DNA of 64,000 bases from Morchella semilibera (Eukaryota > Ascomycota > Pezizomycetes > Pezizales > Morchellaceae), in NCBI GenBank assembly GCA_009192285.1, contig WBVU01000004.1:890001-954000 (forward strand), in the 5' to 3' direction. The notes beneath the pieces were generated by a model. That model saw only the letters and a list, made by a program, of their open reading frames with translations. It searched no databases and was not told where the DNA came from. Positions 12,091-24,048 of the stretch are shown piece after piece (the first letter of the stretch is position 1; each line of letters opens with the position of its first letter). The position numbers were made by a program, and so were the translations under genes.

Positions 12091-14424
12091 TTAGGACCAC
12101 ACATCCTCCTGTGCGTGGGAAATTCGTCAGTTATCTTGCATGATGAAATAAAGAAAAAAGGAAAAGGAAAAAGAGCCGTTTTAAAATGGATACAAGATCT
12201 TGCATATGTGGGGAAGGCGTAGACGAGTATGCAAGCAGAACATTTGGGAAACTTTGGGGAGGGCAAACTTACTTGATAAAGGTTGCTAGATCTTAATCTC
12301 TTGACTATGTCCTCTCCTTGAGCCTCAGTCAAACCTCGCTCATTTGCGATGATCTTCCCTAAGGTAGAATTGACCTCCCTTGCCATGTGGGCCGCGTCTC
12401 CGCAAACATAGAAGTAAGCACCCTGTGCGAGAAGCGCATTTACTTCCTTTGCATGCTCACTCAACCTGTGCTGCACGTATACTTTCTCAGAGCCTTCACG
12501 TGAGAAGGCAGTGATGAGCGAGAATGAGTCACCAAGTTTTGCCGCATATTCCTGCGTTAGGTGGCCGATTAAGTTAGCGAAATGTATGCACCCACAGTGC
12601 GTATTCAAGATCCCGGGCTTAACTAACCTTCCACTCGTCTTGATACAAGAAATCCTCGGCTTGTTTCCTGCACCCAAAAAACAGAAGGGTCCTCCCAACC
12701 TTCTCACCCTTGGCGGCAAGTGCGGCACGCTCTTGAACAAACCCACGGAAAGGTGCAACACCGGTACCAGGCCCAATCATGATAACAGGCTTTGAAGGAT
12801 CACTGGGGAGTCTGAAATTGGAGCTACGGATATGAACAGGTACATGAATGCCATCATACTTATTGCGAGGACCATTGATGGCGTAGGTGAGACCGTGTGG
12901 ATCAGGTTCCGGGTCGCCGCCTTGCTTTTGTTTCAAGGCAAGGAGGTAATTTGTGGTAACGCCCTTCAAGACATTTGCGCCTCCGGGGACGCGGATGGAT
13001 TCAACAACAGCGGTAACAGAAACGAGTTTAGGCTGGACCATAGACGACGACGAGATTGAGTAGTATCGAGGCTGGATGCGGTTCAAGCCTTCGATCATCA
13101 TTGAAAATGGAACATTAGACCAAATCTCACCGGGGGCCATCTTCTCTAAAACCTGCGCGATGTTAAGGTACTGCGAAGAGATAGTTTCATGGAATTGATC
13201 CTTGTCACCACCGAGGGTTGTCATGAGTTCTTTGGCAGCCGTAGTTGGCGCGAATGGGGCAAGTGAAGCAACGAACTGACGGGAAACAGGCGCGCAGATC
13301 TCCATATGGTATCGGACAATGGCATCGTAGGTGGTCGGCGTCGGGAAAGGAACCTTGGCAGTAGAATCAAGGCCGGTAACATCAATAACTGAGTGGCGCT
13401 TTCCGTCAAGTCCAAGGATGTTGATAAATCTGTCAACCTCCTTACCGGCATTCGTGGGCCAAACAGCAATATGATCGCCGGTAGTGTACAAAAGGTTGGA
13501 GCCCGTGAGATCGATCTCCATATGCAAACAGTTCCGGCCCTTAACAGTGAAGAGTTCCTTTGATTTACTGATTGGCGCAATAAATGGGTTGTGAGCATTA
13601 TATGGTCCCTTGGATTTGCCTTCAAGGTGGTTCTTATTGGGTTCTCCGAGGTATACGGTATCGTCTTCAACAGAAAGGTCCTCCCTCTCCTTGATCGCGA
13701 AAACAGGTTCGTAGACGGCTTCTCTCTCTTCCAAACCGAAGTCTTCGGCGAGAGCAGCCCACATAGGTTCTTTCCAAGCCAAGAAATCCTCTTCCATAGT
13801 TCCGGCACCATCATCACCTTCTCCGGCGGTTCCAATTCTCCTGGCACCGAGCCTGGTAAGGGAAGCATCAACGCGACGAACCATGGAATTGTAATGCTCA
13901 TAAGTGTTGTTTCCGAGACCGAATGTAATGTACTTTAGGTTCTGTAGGGGTTTAGAGTCCGGATCTCCGCCTTCGGAGAAGGCGGGTTCTTCGTTCATGA
14001 AAAATTCGTAAAATTCGACAGCATTATCTGTGGGTTCGCCTTCACCATAGGTGGCCAAAACGAATACCGCAACCTTATTCTCCGGAAAGACATCCAAATT
14101 ATCAAAGTCGTACTCCTCAAGATCGGCGACCATAGTCCTAAGTCCGAATCTAGCAGCACCCTCTTTCGCCAGCCTAGAAGCATAGTCCTCGGCAGTACCT
14201 GTCTGGGACCCATAGAAGATAATCATATTCTTGTCCGACTCGTCCATCTTCTTGATGATGTCACGTGTTCCAGCTTGGGCCCCGTTCAACTTTGACGCCG
14301 CAAAAGCTTCATGCGACGTGTCCTTCTGAACTGCCCATAGCGAGCCCTTTGTGAAATAGGCGGCAGTTCCGAGAAGAAGTGCGGTGAGGACAATAATATC
14401 CAAGGTATCGAGTTGCGAAGCCAT
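12091..14424 (-). CDS. NADPH-cytochrome P450 reductase
   Basis: Three exons: 14424-12628, 12551-12273 and a tiny last exon 12108-12091, giving 697 residues, the usual length for fungal CPR (often named cprA or ncp1). The enzyme passes electrons from NADPH through FAD and FMN to ER cytochrome P450s, including sterol 14-demethylase. An N-terminal hydrophobic anchor (about residues 8-24) is followed by the FMN-binding flavodoxin domain (YGSQTGTAEDYA; ATYGEGEPTDNA), the FAD domain (RYYSISSSS) and the NADPH domain (GPGTGVAPFRGF; YFYVCGDA). The last exon encodes only EDVWS plus stop and supplies the C-terminal Trp that stacks on FAD in this family. The 164-nt last intron makes that exon easy to miss. 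All expected motifs are present. Confidence 0.95.
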
Positions 14425-14969
14425 GATTACCTTGGAGCTCTGCAGAGAGCAACGGTAGACTCAAAGGTTAGCTGGTGGACGTTTAGGATTAGGATAGGAA
14501 GAAGTTGGAACGTTGACAAAATATTTAAGGTGTGGAGAAGAAGGAAAAAGGGGGATGGGGATTTGTGGCGTTGGACTGTGGCCTTATCTGCAACTGATCT
14601 GAACAGCTGTACAAATCAAGTTGAGAGGAATAATTAAAAAGAAGAAGAACTTCACAGAGACCCCAAATTAAATATTGGATGCAGATTTTCCGGGAGATCA
14701 AGAACCCGGCAGATCTTTTTTCAGCAACGAAGCCGAGAAGAACTCCCCTGGAAGGGAAACAGAAACGAGGATATCCTAAACTGGACTAAACCCGTTTGGA
14801 TGCACCACTTCTCGGCTGTGGCTAGCCGGAATAAACATCGACATCGACATCGAGAAGGCCCAACGTCGATGACAGATCTGGTAGCCAACCAGCATAACTT
14901 CGGAAACTTGTGAATCACAATGTGGGCAAGGCTGTGATGCAGCGAAAATCTCCCGTATTGCCAATGTCG

Positions 14970-14992
14970 TGTGTGTGTGGGGGGGGGGGGGG
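14970..14992. repeat. (GT)n followed by a 14-G run
   Basis: Four to five GT units pass directly into 14 consecutive G and then GTAA. The same arrangement recurs at 61398-61422. G runs of this length are strong candidates for G-quadruplex formation and replication slippage. Confidence 0.9.
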
Positions 14993-17015
14993 TAATCCGG
15001 AGTAAAAACTAAAAGAAAAAAAATGCGCCACTTACATACTGGTTTATTCTCATCTCATAAACACCTAAGAGAATCAACTTATCCATTGTGTTCCTTTCTC
15101 CAGAGAAGGCGGCTTGATGTATTTCTGTGGTTGATAATCGTTGGTATGTAGGTGACTTAGGCGTGGGTAACAGCCAACTACATGCCGCAGCTAGTACAGT
15201 ATATATAAGTATCTCTAAGCTCAGAACCTAGTGTCTGTCAATATCACTCAGCTTCAGAATATATAAACGACTGAGCTGACATGACGGTCGAGATGGCGAG
15301 GGGAGGATCGATCGTATTATACAAAGTGCAAGAGTTCTCAAGCGGGATCAGAGTACTAACGGAGTATTTCCCTAGCTCAACAGACCAAGTAAGTTTACTG
15401 AGGAGCTTCGCACCTTAGACCATGATCCTGATGACACGGATCCATAATCATAATAAGCTATTATAATAATGTTTATTTTTACTAACCCGAGTACCTGATG
15501 CCGCCGTTAACGTTGGTATAGAATTTTAGCTTATGTAAACACACACACATTCCAACTTTCTATTAATAGTTATTAAGCTTATCGGGTCCCGAGTAAACAT
15601 TCGGTCCGAGTACTACAAACAACAGATATCATATCAACTGGCCGATGCTGAGGAGCCGTGCCGAGAAGAGCCCCGAATTAAGCGATAGTTATCCGAAAGT
15701 TACTTGACCTATGGTAAAATCAAAACCTTGTGTCACACCCATGTGCACACTAAGAATGTCTTATTTACACTTTTCGATCCATATAGCCACACCAAATCGC
15801 CCCGAATATAAAACTCTCATCTGCGGTATTTAGAGCTACGATTCCTCCCCCGAACTTCCAGAAGTCGGAATCGGAAACCTTAGATACGTACTAACTCGCC
15901 AACCCCGCGTGCGTCCCCACCCCGTTCCCCAGGTTATTTAAATATAGCCATGCACATCAAATCTAAGTTACATGTAGCCATAGGCCCATAGGTACTAAAT
16001 TCTCCCATCAAACCGATCATCATCCGCTAAACTCCAAACTCCAACCCCCGCAATATTACTCACCCCGACAAAAAGCAAAGAAAACTAATGATCCAGAATC
16101 ATTCTACATAGCCTACGGATCCAAGTACATATCATATTCTTCCCCAGCCCGACTCCCTTTCCATAGATTTGTTACTTACCCTAATAGTCAAAAAGAGTTG
16201 CCTAGAATCGATCCGTGGTGCATCACACGCCAATATCGCTTCACCGACAACCCTCATATATATTGTACCATAGTCATGTGCCCAATCACCCGAGCTCGCT
16301 TATGTAGCAAACATTGAGCCCATTTATCGCGGGCCACGGGGAAGAACACCAACTGGGAATGCCGAAACACCTACGGCACATTTATCAATGATAGTTCTGC
16401 CAAGACAGTTATGATACAGAGCGCTTTGAAGACCAGGGGGTTTTTTTTCCCTTAGCTTCGGGATTTTATCTTAAAAAATCAGTGGTAATGACGGTTGCAG
16501 TCAATATCGCGCGGGCCTATGTGTTCCTTCACGAATTGTCACTCGATTTAGATACCGCAGGTGTGTAACGTTCCACGACCGGATGAAAAGGCTAAATCTG
16601 TACCGTGTATGAATTTGATCCCGACCTTACCGGCTGTCCCGAAAATTGTTGTAACGGTAAAGGAATTAACGCAAGTGCTTCCATAACACTTATGACGTAA
16701 CAGATCGATAAATGATCGCATGGGATCAATATTTACTTCCTTAGAGCAGACATAAACACGAAAGCAAATCCCTATTCGCTATGGCTCAAAAATGTAAAGT
16801 CATAAATACCGTGCATTCAACCCGAACACTCACACTATACTAACTGCCTATTAGTCGACAGTGCGCTGATCTGCTTCAATCCAAAGACAGGGCGTGTGGC
16901 TAGTAGTAGTAGTACATACATATATTCCCTTCATGATGTACTTAGTATAGTGATTGCATACATATATATACATGTACTTACTTATTTACAATATGTACTA
17001 CATACATGTATTGTA

Positions 17016-17088
17016 CTTCGGGGTAGGGGAAATTGAGAAGACACTACAATACCAGGGTATCTTCTCACTCATCCCTTATCCCCCGAAG
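17016..17088. mobile_element. Foldback element, family B copy 1
   Basis: The 73-bp body has ends CTTCGGGGTAGGGG and, reverse-complemented, CTTCGGGGGATAAGGG. TA flanks it at 17014-17015 and 17089-17090. The arms pair imperfectly over about 28 bp. The ends match those of the element at 37822-37910, while the interiors differ. A TACATGTA palindrome lies 6 bp to the left. Confidence 0.72.
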
Positions 17089-18597
17089 TACATACAGTGG
17101 TGCCAAAGCTGGGTATTTCTATCCTCCTTGTACCGTTATCTCGTAACATGCTTCCGGATCCCGTCGAAACTTAAGTTCTTAAAAATGATAGCTAGCAAGT
17201 ACCCTCTAATCAACAGGCCACCACCAACTTACTTGTTTATTGTTTAGAGTGGTAGTGGCGGTATATATGTATCATCATATTAATTATAAAGGTTAAATTT
17301 TGGCTACTCAATCTACCATTTCAGCGTTATTAAGCCGATCGTTTTATAAGATTAATGAACAGTCCAACATTCTTAGAAGTAGAAGGGCAATCGCTTTGAC
17401 TTCAATTTCTAGAATGAACTTAGACCTCACGTGATTGACTGCTTTCTGGGCCTGATGCCAGGGTTTCTGAAACTCGAAATATTCAACCTCAATCATATAC
17501 TATCACTCGAATAACGAGCGCAATCAATAAATTTTATTTTATTTTTTTCGTTTAATTCATTAGTTGTATGCAGCCTTACAGCTATGACAAGCAGTCAATA
17601 AACTGAGTGTGTAGGCAGAATTATTAGGAGCCACTTGGCAGGACGGAGATTCATATCGGATGATATGTGATGTATACATGTATTTATGTAAGGGAAACAA
17701 GACTGTACACGTACACTGTGAACGCCGGCTTCATGATCGATCAAGGAACATACAATACGAAAAGACGGGGTGAAATCACTACGGATTAATTTAGTGACGA
17801 ATACCGAGTTAAATATAAACTGGCATTGGAGGAAGAGTACCGGGTGTAAGGGTAAGTACTAGTGAGATGCCCGTTTTGAGGAATTATAAAAAGTGAGTGC
17901 CTGCAAAAGGCTCTGATTATAGTAAGCTGGTCATGATAGATATATGGTTTTTTCACTTACCAGCCAAGCAGGCCGTATTTGGATAGTATGGCCTTAATTG
18001 CATTGCAACCTTTACAATGTAGTCGATCTCCCGAGCCTCTTTTCTACTCCTGTCTTTTTGAACTTTATCAAAACTGTATTGGTGCCTTTGAATCTCTATT
18101 GAGAAAACTTGGAATCAAGCGCTATTCTGCGGTATTTTTTTTTAGGAAAATATTTTAATTTAAGTGGAGATATATATATGGTGTGTCTCCGTACTCCCCC
18201 CCCCCCCCCAATGCGGGTTTTGGGCCCTCACTGCACCCCCAACCTGTAACTACTAGTAGCTTCTGGACTAACTCAGAAAAAAAATTGTGGGAACTGAGCC
18301 TTTTGCAGTGACTAAATTAAGCCGATATTAGGCCGGGGTAAACGCTGGTATCAGTTAACTCCAATAGGTTCGACATAGATAGCTACATGTAATTGTCGGC
18401 AGAGAAGGAGAAACTATAAATATAGGTACATTGCATGATCGATATCTATATACTCATTAAATGTATATGCATAAAATTATCCATATTTTCTTTTAGCTTT
18501 GACTAATAAATCTCTTGGGTTGACCCTTGATAGCTTGGTAGGAGGAGGCTCGGTATTAAGGGTCTTGGGTATCATATTTAATTGCCTATTATGACTT

Positions 18598-21406
18598 TCA
18601 ATAATAAGAGAATTGAACCTTAAATAAATACCGAAGTTTTACTTGAGCAACCGAGTACACGATATACTATTAAAGTTATGATATATTAGCTTAGTGTAAC
18701 ATTGATATCACCTTTCAATGGAGAGGCTCACCTCATTGTCGGGAATCCAAGCCCCTGCTGGTAGGGCCGGTTTATACATTCCTTGATCGACATCCATCTG
18801 CACCATATTAGCTTGTAAGAACCGAGATCTTTGGGGCTGAGCTCACCATTTGAACGCTTTTAAACTCTTCAGAAATAGCGCTAGCATCCTTCCACCCCTT
18901 TGGCTGATCAACACCCTTTGCCCACGTCGAAAGTGATCCACTGGCCTTGGATTGATTCGCAGCATCAGAACAATGGAGGTGACGCTCAAATGGTGGGTCA
19001 CCAAGCTGAGCCTCACAAAGCAGAAGTAGGGCAAGTCCGCCCGATGTTGAAGGATACACGTATTCACACGATTTGGACGAAACATCAGCCAGGTAAATAC
19101 CCTTGCCGAATGCATATCCATTTACTGGTGCCTCTGGGGGTGCGATTCTCAATCCCTGTGACAAAATGCCTCCAAAGTTGGTACTCCTAGACCCATGCCA
19201 AAGCAATTTTCTAGAATCATTAACATTGTGCATTTTTTTGACATCTTTAGCTGAGAACCCGCTATTTTCGAAGCGCTCAGCCTCTCCTGGACGAGTGATC
19301 CGAAAAATGTCAACGACGTGTGCGTGAATCGAATGGCGTTGAGATTTGTGAAAGTATGCCTCGAGTTCCGCATATTCAATTGTTGATTTTTCAACTAGTT
19401 GCCGGCGCGGATTCGTTAGTAAGGAAAAATTATAATAAAATACGTAGATGAATATATATGGGCTCACCCAAGCTTATCTCTTCCAGACCCAAAGATCTGA
19501 ACTGCTTGTCTAATGGATTTATAGGGCTCCCATCGGCATCAACCGGATATTGAGCATCGTTCATAATCTCATTGGTAATCTCCATATTACTTAGAGCTTC
19601 GACTAGCTCGACCTCTTTCTTTAAAGTGTTCGTGTTGTCAATGATAGGCGGCCTACTCCTCCCAAAGTCATGCGGGATAACCGTGTAATATTTTGAAGTC
19701 AATTGTTCAAGTACTCTCGACAGAGGTTGCTTATACTTTGACTGTGCTAAATTTATGTTGGTTAGAATTTCATCAAGGTCTTTCAGTACCAGGAATCCCT
19801 GAGAGAGAGTCCTCTTGGATAACTTTCCCAGAGGGAGCTTATTCGCGTTATAACGCATATCCTCCATTGAGGAAGCCATGTGTTGTGGGTTGAAAATGAG
19901 CTTCATCAATGACTGGAGCTCTGGTGAGAGTGTTGAATGCGTAACCAGCTTCTTCCCAGAGCCGCCACCCTTCCTTTCGCTTTTCTCATTCATTCCGTCC
20001 TCATCCTCCGAGTCCATATAGTTCTTTTCAATAAGTGTGTACTTTCTTGCCTTGGGTGTATCGTATCGGTTCTCCCATTTAAGACCTGTTTTTTCTCTAA
20101 ATTTCTTTTCAAAGGTTTTCATTGCCTCCCCAAGAGTTTTGTCCTCGTAGAGTGCCTGTTGCCCCTCCTCGCCAACTCTCCCCCACTGAGTCCAGGTTGC
20201 ATATTTTGAGTTACCCCTCGATTCAAGGAGCTTTTGAAGTTAGTATGGGATATTATGATGTTGGGGGGAGGTTCAACTTACCTGGATATTATAGTATTTG
20301 TTATTATTTTTTCCGTCTCCGATATTTGTCTGACTAAGAGAAGCATCATATGGTGTTCCGGACGGGTCGATATATACACTGCACCAGGCTGGTACTTGTG
20401 AGATTACTTCTTGACCTAATAGCTTGAAATGAGGGGAGTTTATACATCTTTGTTCGCACCAGGGAGTCACAGGTACATGTATATCCTTCGCTTTCGCTTT
20501 CGCTTCAGAACTACATGTAGATTCTCCTGATCTCGTGGCGAGTGAAGCTTGTGCGCCCGCTGAATCTGCTTCCTTTGTTAAGGTTTCTGTGGTATCAACG
20601 GTGCCTATTGATATTTTGGTAACTTCTTTTCGGTCCTTTTTAAGGTCCGCATCTTCTAGCTCAATGCCCTCGAACTCAGGTCCTGATTTCAAGGCATTTC
20701 TAGTAGGCCTTCCTCTCTTCTTTGAGTCGAATTTCACAGGTTCTTGGGCTTCGGGTTCCAATCCATCTCTCCCCCGTTTTGGTCTTTTCTCCGTCTCTGC
20801 CTCCTCTGCTAGCTCGTCCGTGAGGGCACCTTGGTCAACAGCTCGTTTCTCCTCCAAACCAGCTCCTTGGTCTCGAGCTCTTGGTTTTTTAGTTGGATTT
20901 CCCGCCGTTTCCTCGAGCTCGCCTCCTTTTCTTTTTTTCATGTCCGAGTGAATTTGCTCATCGCTACTCGCTTTACCATGATCATAAACATGCAAGTATG
21001 AGCTTTCAGTAAGTTTCTTACCCTCATTTATCGAGTCTGTCAACCACTTTAAGCCTACAATTGGGATTTTCTTTTCCAGTGCAGCATTCACTGAAGACCA
21101 CCCTTTGTCAGAACTTTTCTCTTGCACTTCAAACTTACTCTAGCAGCATTGGGGGAGGAGGGCGAATGACACCTTTATCATTTGAGCTTATAGTAAGATC
21201 CGGCGCGAGAAGATGGGTACAAGCGCTTGAAATACCGTTCTCAAATTTCGCGCCATTTTCGGTAATTAGTGTTTTAAGTTTTGCTACAATACACACATGT
21301 ACAAGTTAGCTATTGCACGTACTTTGGCGGATTGAATGAACTTGCCTTGGGTGTAGCCGGGAAACTTCCCGAATATAGCAATAGCACATCCGGATAGTGC
21401 AGACAT
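18598..21406 (-). CDS. Poly(ADP-ribose) polymerase (BRCT-WGR-PARP)
   Basis: Seven exons: 21406-21346, 21283-21173, 21120-20282, 20230-19468, 19394-18847, 18797-18732 and 18666-18598, giving 818 residues. A BRCT domain (1-95) is followed by a charged linker with nuclear-localisation-like clusters (KKRKGG, KRPKRGRD) and an AT-hook-like KRGRP. Next come a WGR domain (TQWGRVGEEG, near 352), the helical PARP regulatory domain and the catalytic domain. The catalytic H-Y-E triad is intact: His658 (LLWHGSR), Tyr692 (KGIYLADVSSKS) and Glu796 (NEYIVY). The enzyme makes ADP-ribose chains from NAD+ at DNA breaks; filamentous fungi usually carry one such gene. Intron 1 appears to be GC-AG (AG|GCAAGT donor, 62 nt); GT donors there break the frame. 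No zinc fingers are present, as expected for fungal PARPs. Confidence 0.93.
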
Positions 21407-24048
21407 GGTTCACTGGTCAATCAGCTTATTTTCCTAAAAGAATGTCTGAAGAGAAGAATATTTTTTTCGAAATCGACGGCCGGATAAGGATAGATATTTG
21501 GTATTTGAAGATTGAGAACTCGCCCTGCAGGGATATCTTATCGAGTTATAATAGCTGTATGTATTTTCCAGTCGGAGTCATAGCCAGCCACCATCCTTCC
21601 TTCTTGGGTACATGTAGCTATCAATTATATGACTCATCAGTAATGTTACGATTAGGCATGATCCACAATTAGCTATACGAGCTTACCTACTATCGGTTCA
21701 CGTCAAACTAAGCTTTGTTTTCAACTCCCTACATGCAGCCTCCCAGGAAATTGTCACAAAGTCGGTGAGGGATCCCGGTTGACAGGGGGGGGGGGGTACG
21801 AGCGAGTGATAGCCAGGGATCGAAGTAGAACACAACCTTTAGACTGATATTTGGGTAATGGCCCTCAATGCTAAAGAAAGTTAATTGATCTATTACCTGT
21901 AGTCTAAAGTAGCGCCGACGTCTAGACGTCCAAATCTCCAATTAGTAATTCGTCCATCTAGGGAAGTCAGCGCTCACAAACCTATCCTACTACAGACTCT
22001 AGCACATACTTTGCTAAGGGGAGTCTTACTAGCACTAGATCCGACCCAGTTTTTAGGTATAGCAGATCGTATTCTTTTTTCTTTTCTTTCTTCGTGAACT
22101 GAATTGTCTCTTTAATTTCCGTTGATCTTGTATCTTTTGGGGGTTTTGTATAATTTATCACATCACCTCCGAGTTTTCCCATCTGTGGACCTACTCAAGT
22201 GATAGAGAGAGATTTGGCTTTAGGAGGTCGCTCATGCCAAGAGTTGCGGATAGACATGGGAACGATGCCAGAATGAGATTTTATGTAATATTTTGAATGT
22301 CAGACATGAGCCAAAAGACTGGTTGTTTGTGTAGTTCTAGGGTCACCTAGGTTTTACTGCATTTAGCCAACAATCATCAGAAGGGAGGGGGGTACTCTTG
22401 TGAGGGTAGCCCCATCTAATTCGACGGGGCGATAGAGGCTACATGTAGTTTCCAAAGACCTGGAATCCCAGACTTCAATGCGTCCCTCCCTGTACATGCG
22501 TGTATTGTACCTATGACCCCGGGGGTTTTATAAAGGGTGGGAAGGGGAGGATTGCTACGGCGGCCCGCCGGCTAGGGTCAATAATACTAAGTTAACGCGG
22601 CGATCATGCCCTCCCGCGGCTTGTGCATTTATGCCAAGAATCAAGAACCAAGAGCTTCAACATTTAAATAATATTGACCCGGGGTCCGAGAGATAAAAGT
22701 CCAAGTCTAGCTGGGACATCATGTATGCCTACATGTATGTACCTAATTTAATGCCATGTGAAAAATATAACGGTAGAGATTTGGGATCGGAAACCCGCTG
22801 GTCTGGGTTGGAATGTGTAATAAAGTAGAAACCTTAGGCCAACCATCACTTTTGGTCAAAATTACTAGTTGCAGGGATCTTTTGCTGGGTGGGCAAACAG
22901 CATTTCTCAAAATTGATGCTTGGCCTAAAATCTCTAATACACTGCTCAAGGTACGGGATCTGTGGTGCCGTAATTTTTAATATATCTGCATGCAGGAAGC
23001 ACTCTGTAATCGCATATATAAACTCACTATAGCTAGAGATTGTCATACTTTAAGATTCCTTCAATTACACAACATACGTGCACACCGTATATACTTCTTC
23101 ACCTCTAGCCTTTCCCTTTGATCCTCAGATTTGCGTTGTAACATTGCGGAAGACGTTTCATCATTTTCTTTTGCCGAACACATACTTGTTACGGGCACAA
23201 TGCGTTGCATATTCTCGCACTTGGAATCTGGTGATGAGAGATTTGATCGATTGATTGATCTCAAAATGGGCTGCACAGATGTTAGATCGTGATGGTGTCC
23301 ATCTCAAGATCAATTGCAACAACAGCCAGCAACCCCAATTGGCACAAACAACTTTAACTGCGGGCCTTGTCTGATATCGAATAGAAGCAGATACTGTCAT
23401 AATTATGCGCGGATATAAGAATGAGCCTCTCGCTCCAATATTTGAAACATTAACCTCAGACAAAGAACGCCTGAAGAGCGACCCCACTTCTCTGCAACTT
23501 CCACAACCCATCGTTATTCATCGGGTGACGTTACATGAAACTCCATCCTCCCCTGTGTACGACACGAAACGCACTCCGCCGCTTACTAAGCCGTATAATG
23601 CCGCAGTAGCCACTGCAACAGAGCTATGGCCAACCTTCCCACCTCCTATCTTAACCTCACCTTACGATCATCGTCGAAAATTCACCAGGTGATCATGCTC
23701 CGCCTCTGTTATCTGGCCCCCGTTTGAGAGAGCCAGTCCGATACTCAATTATTGACCCTGGAAAACCACCCCCCTCCCTGGATTCCCCTGTCATCCCAGC
23801 GCCTCAAGTCGCATTTTCTACTGAGACGTGCGTGCCCCAGTAATCCCATCCTTCTGTGGTTTCTTCCACCTCCCCCCCCCCCCCCCCCGCAGAGACCAAG
23901 CCTGAATTTCTCCATGCCAAATTGTGACATATTCTGCGACTTTCGAATTATTGCCTCCCCTCAGCGCGCCTCTCGGCGGTAAGGTAATTCATTCCCGCGT
24001 TGAAATTTCTCCCCCATATCCACTCCCCTGCAATATAACTCCTGCGCT
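21407..24048. other. Divergent intergenic region (PARP / Tao3)
   Basis: This 2.6-kb stretch separates two divergently transcribed genes, so it should hold both promoters. Visible items are TACATGTA palindromes at 21609, 22440 and 22730, a 12-G run at about 21786-21797 and a 17-C run ending at 23888, about 160 bp before the Tao3 start. I see no gene in it. Confidence 0.6.

Larger units (their letters stand above)
14425..18597. other. Intergenic region with simple repeats and one foldback element
   Basis: About 4.2 kb of mostly AT-rich DNA between two genes that both read leftward. It holds the reductase 5' flank, a compound GT/G tract (14970-14992), a 14-C run (about 18196-18209), several TACATGTA palindromes (15969, 16969, 17003, 17675, 18384) and a foldback element at 17016-17088. 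I see no convincing gene or RNA. Confidence 0.6.

Noticed and set aside
13221-13901. 226-residue frame inside the reductase gene
   Set aside because: It overlaps the conserved FMN/FAD-domain exon in another frame and has no motif of its own.
21284-21322. 39-nt intron (GTACGT...TAG) as PARP intron 1
   Set aside because: It is shorter than other introns here and shifts the frame into a stop. The 62-nt GC-AG option restores the BRCT domain exactly.
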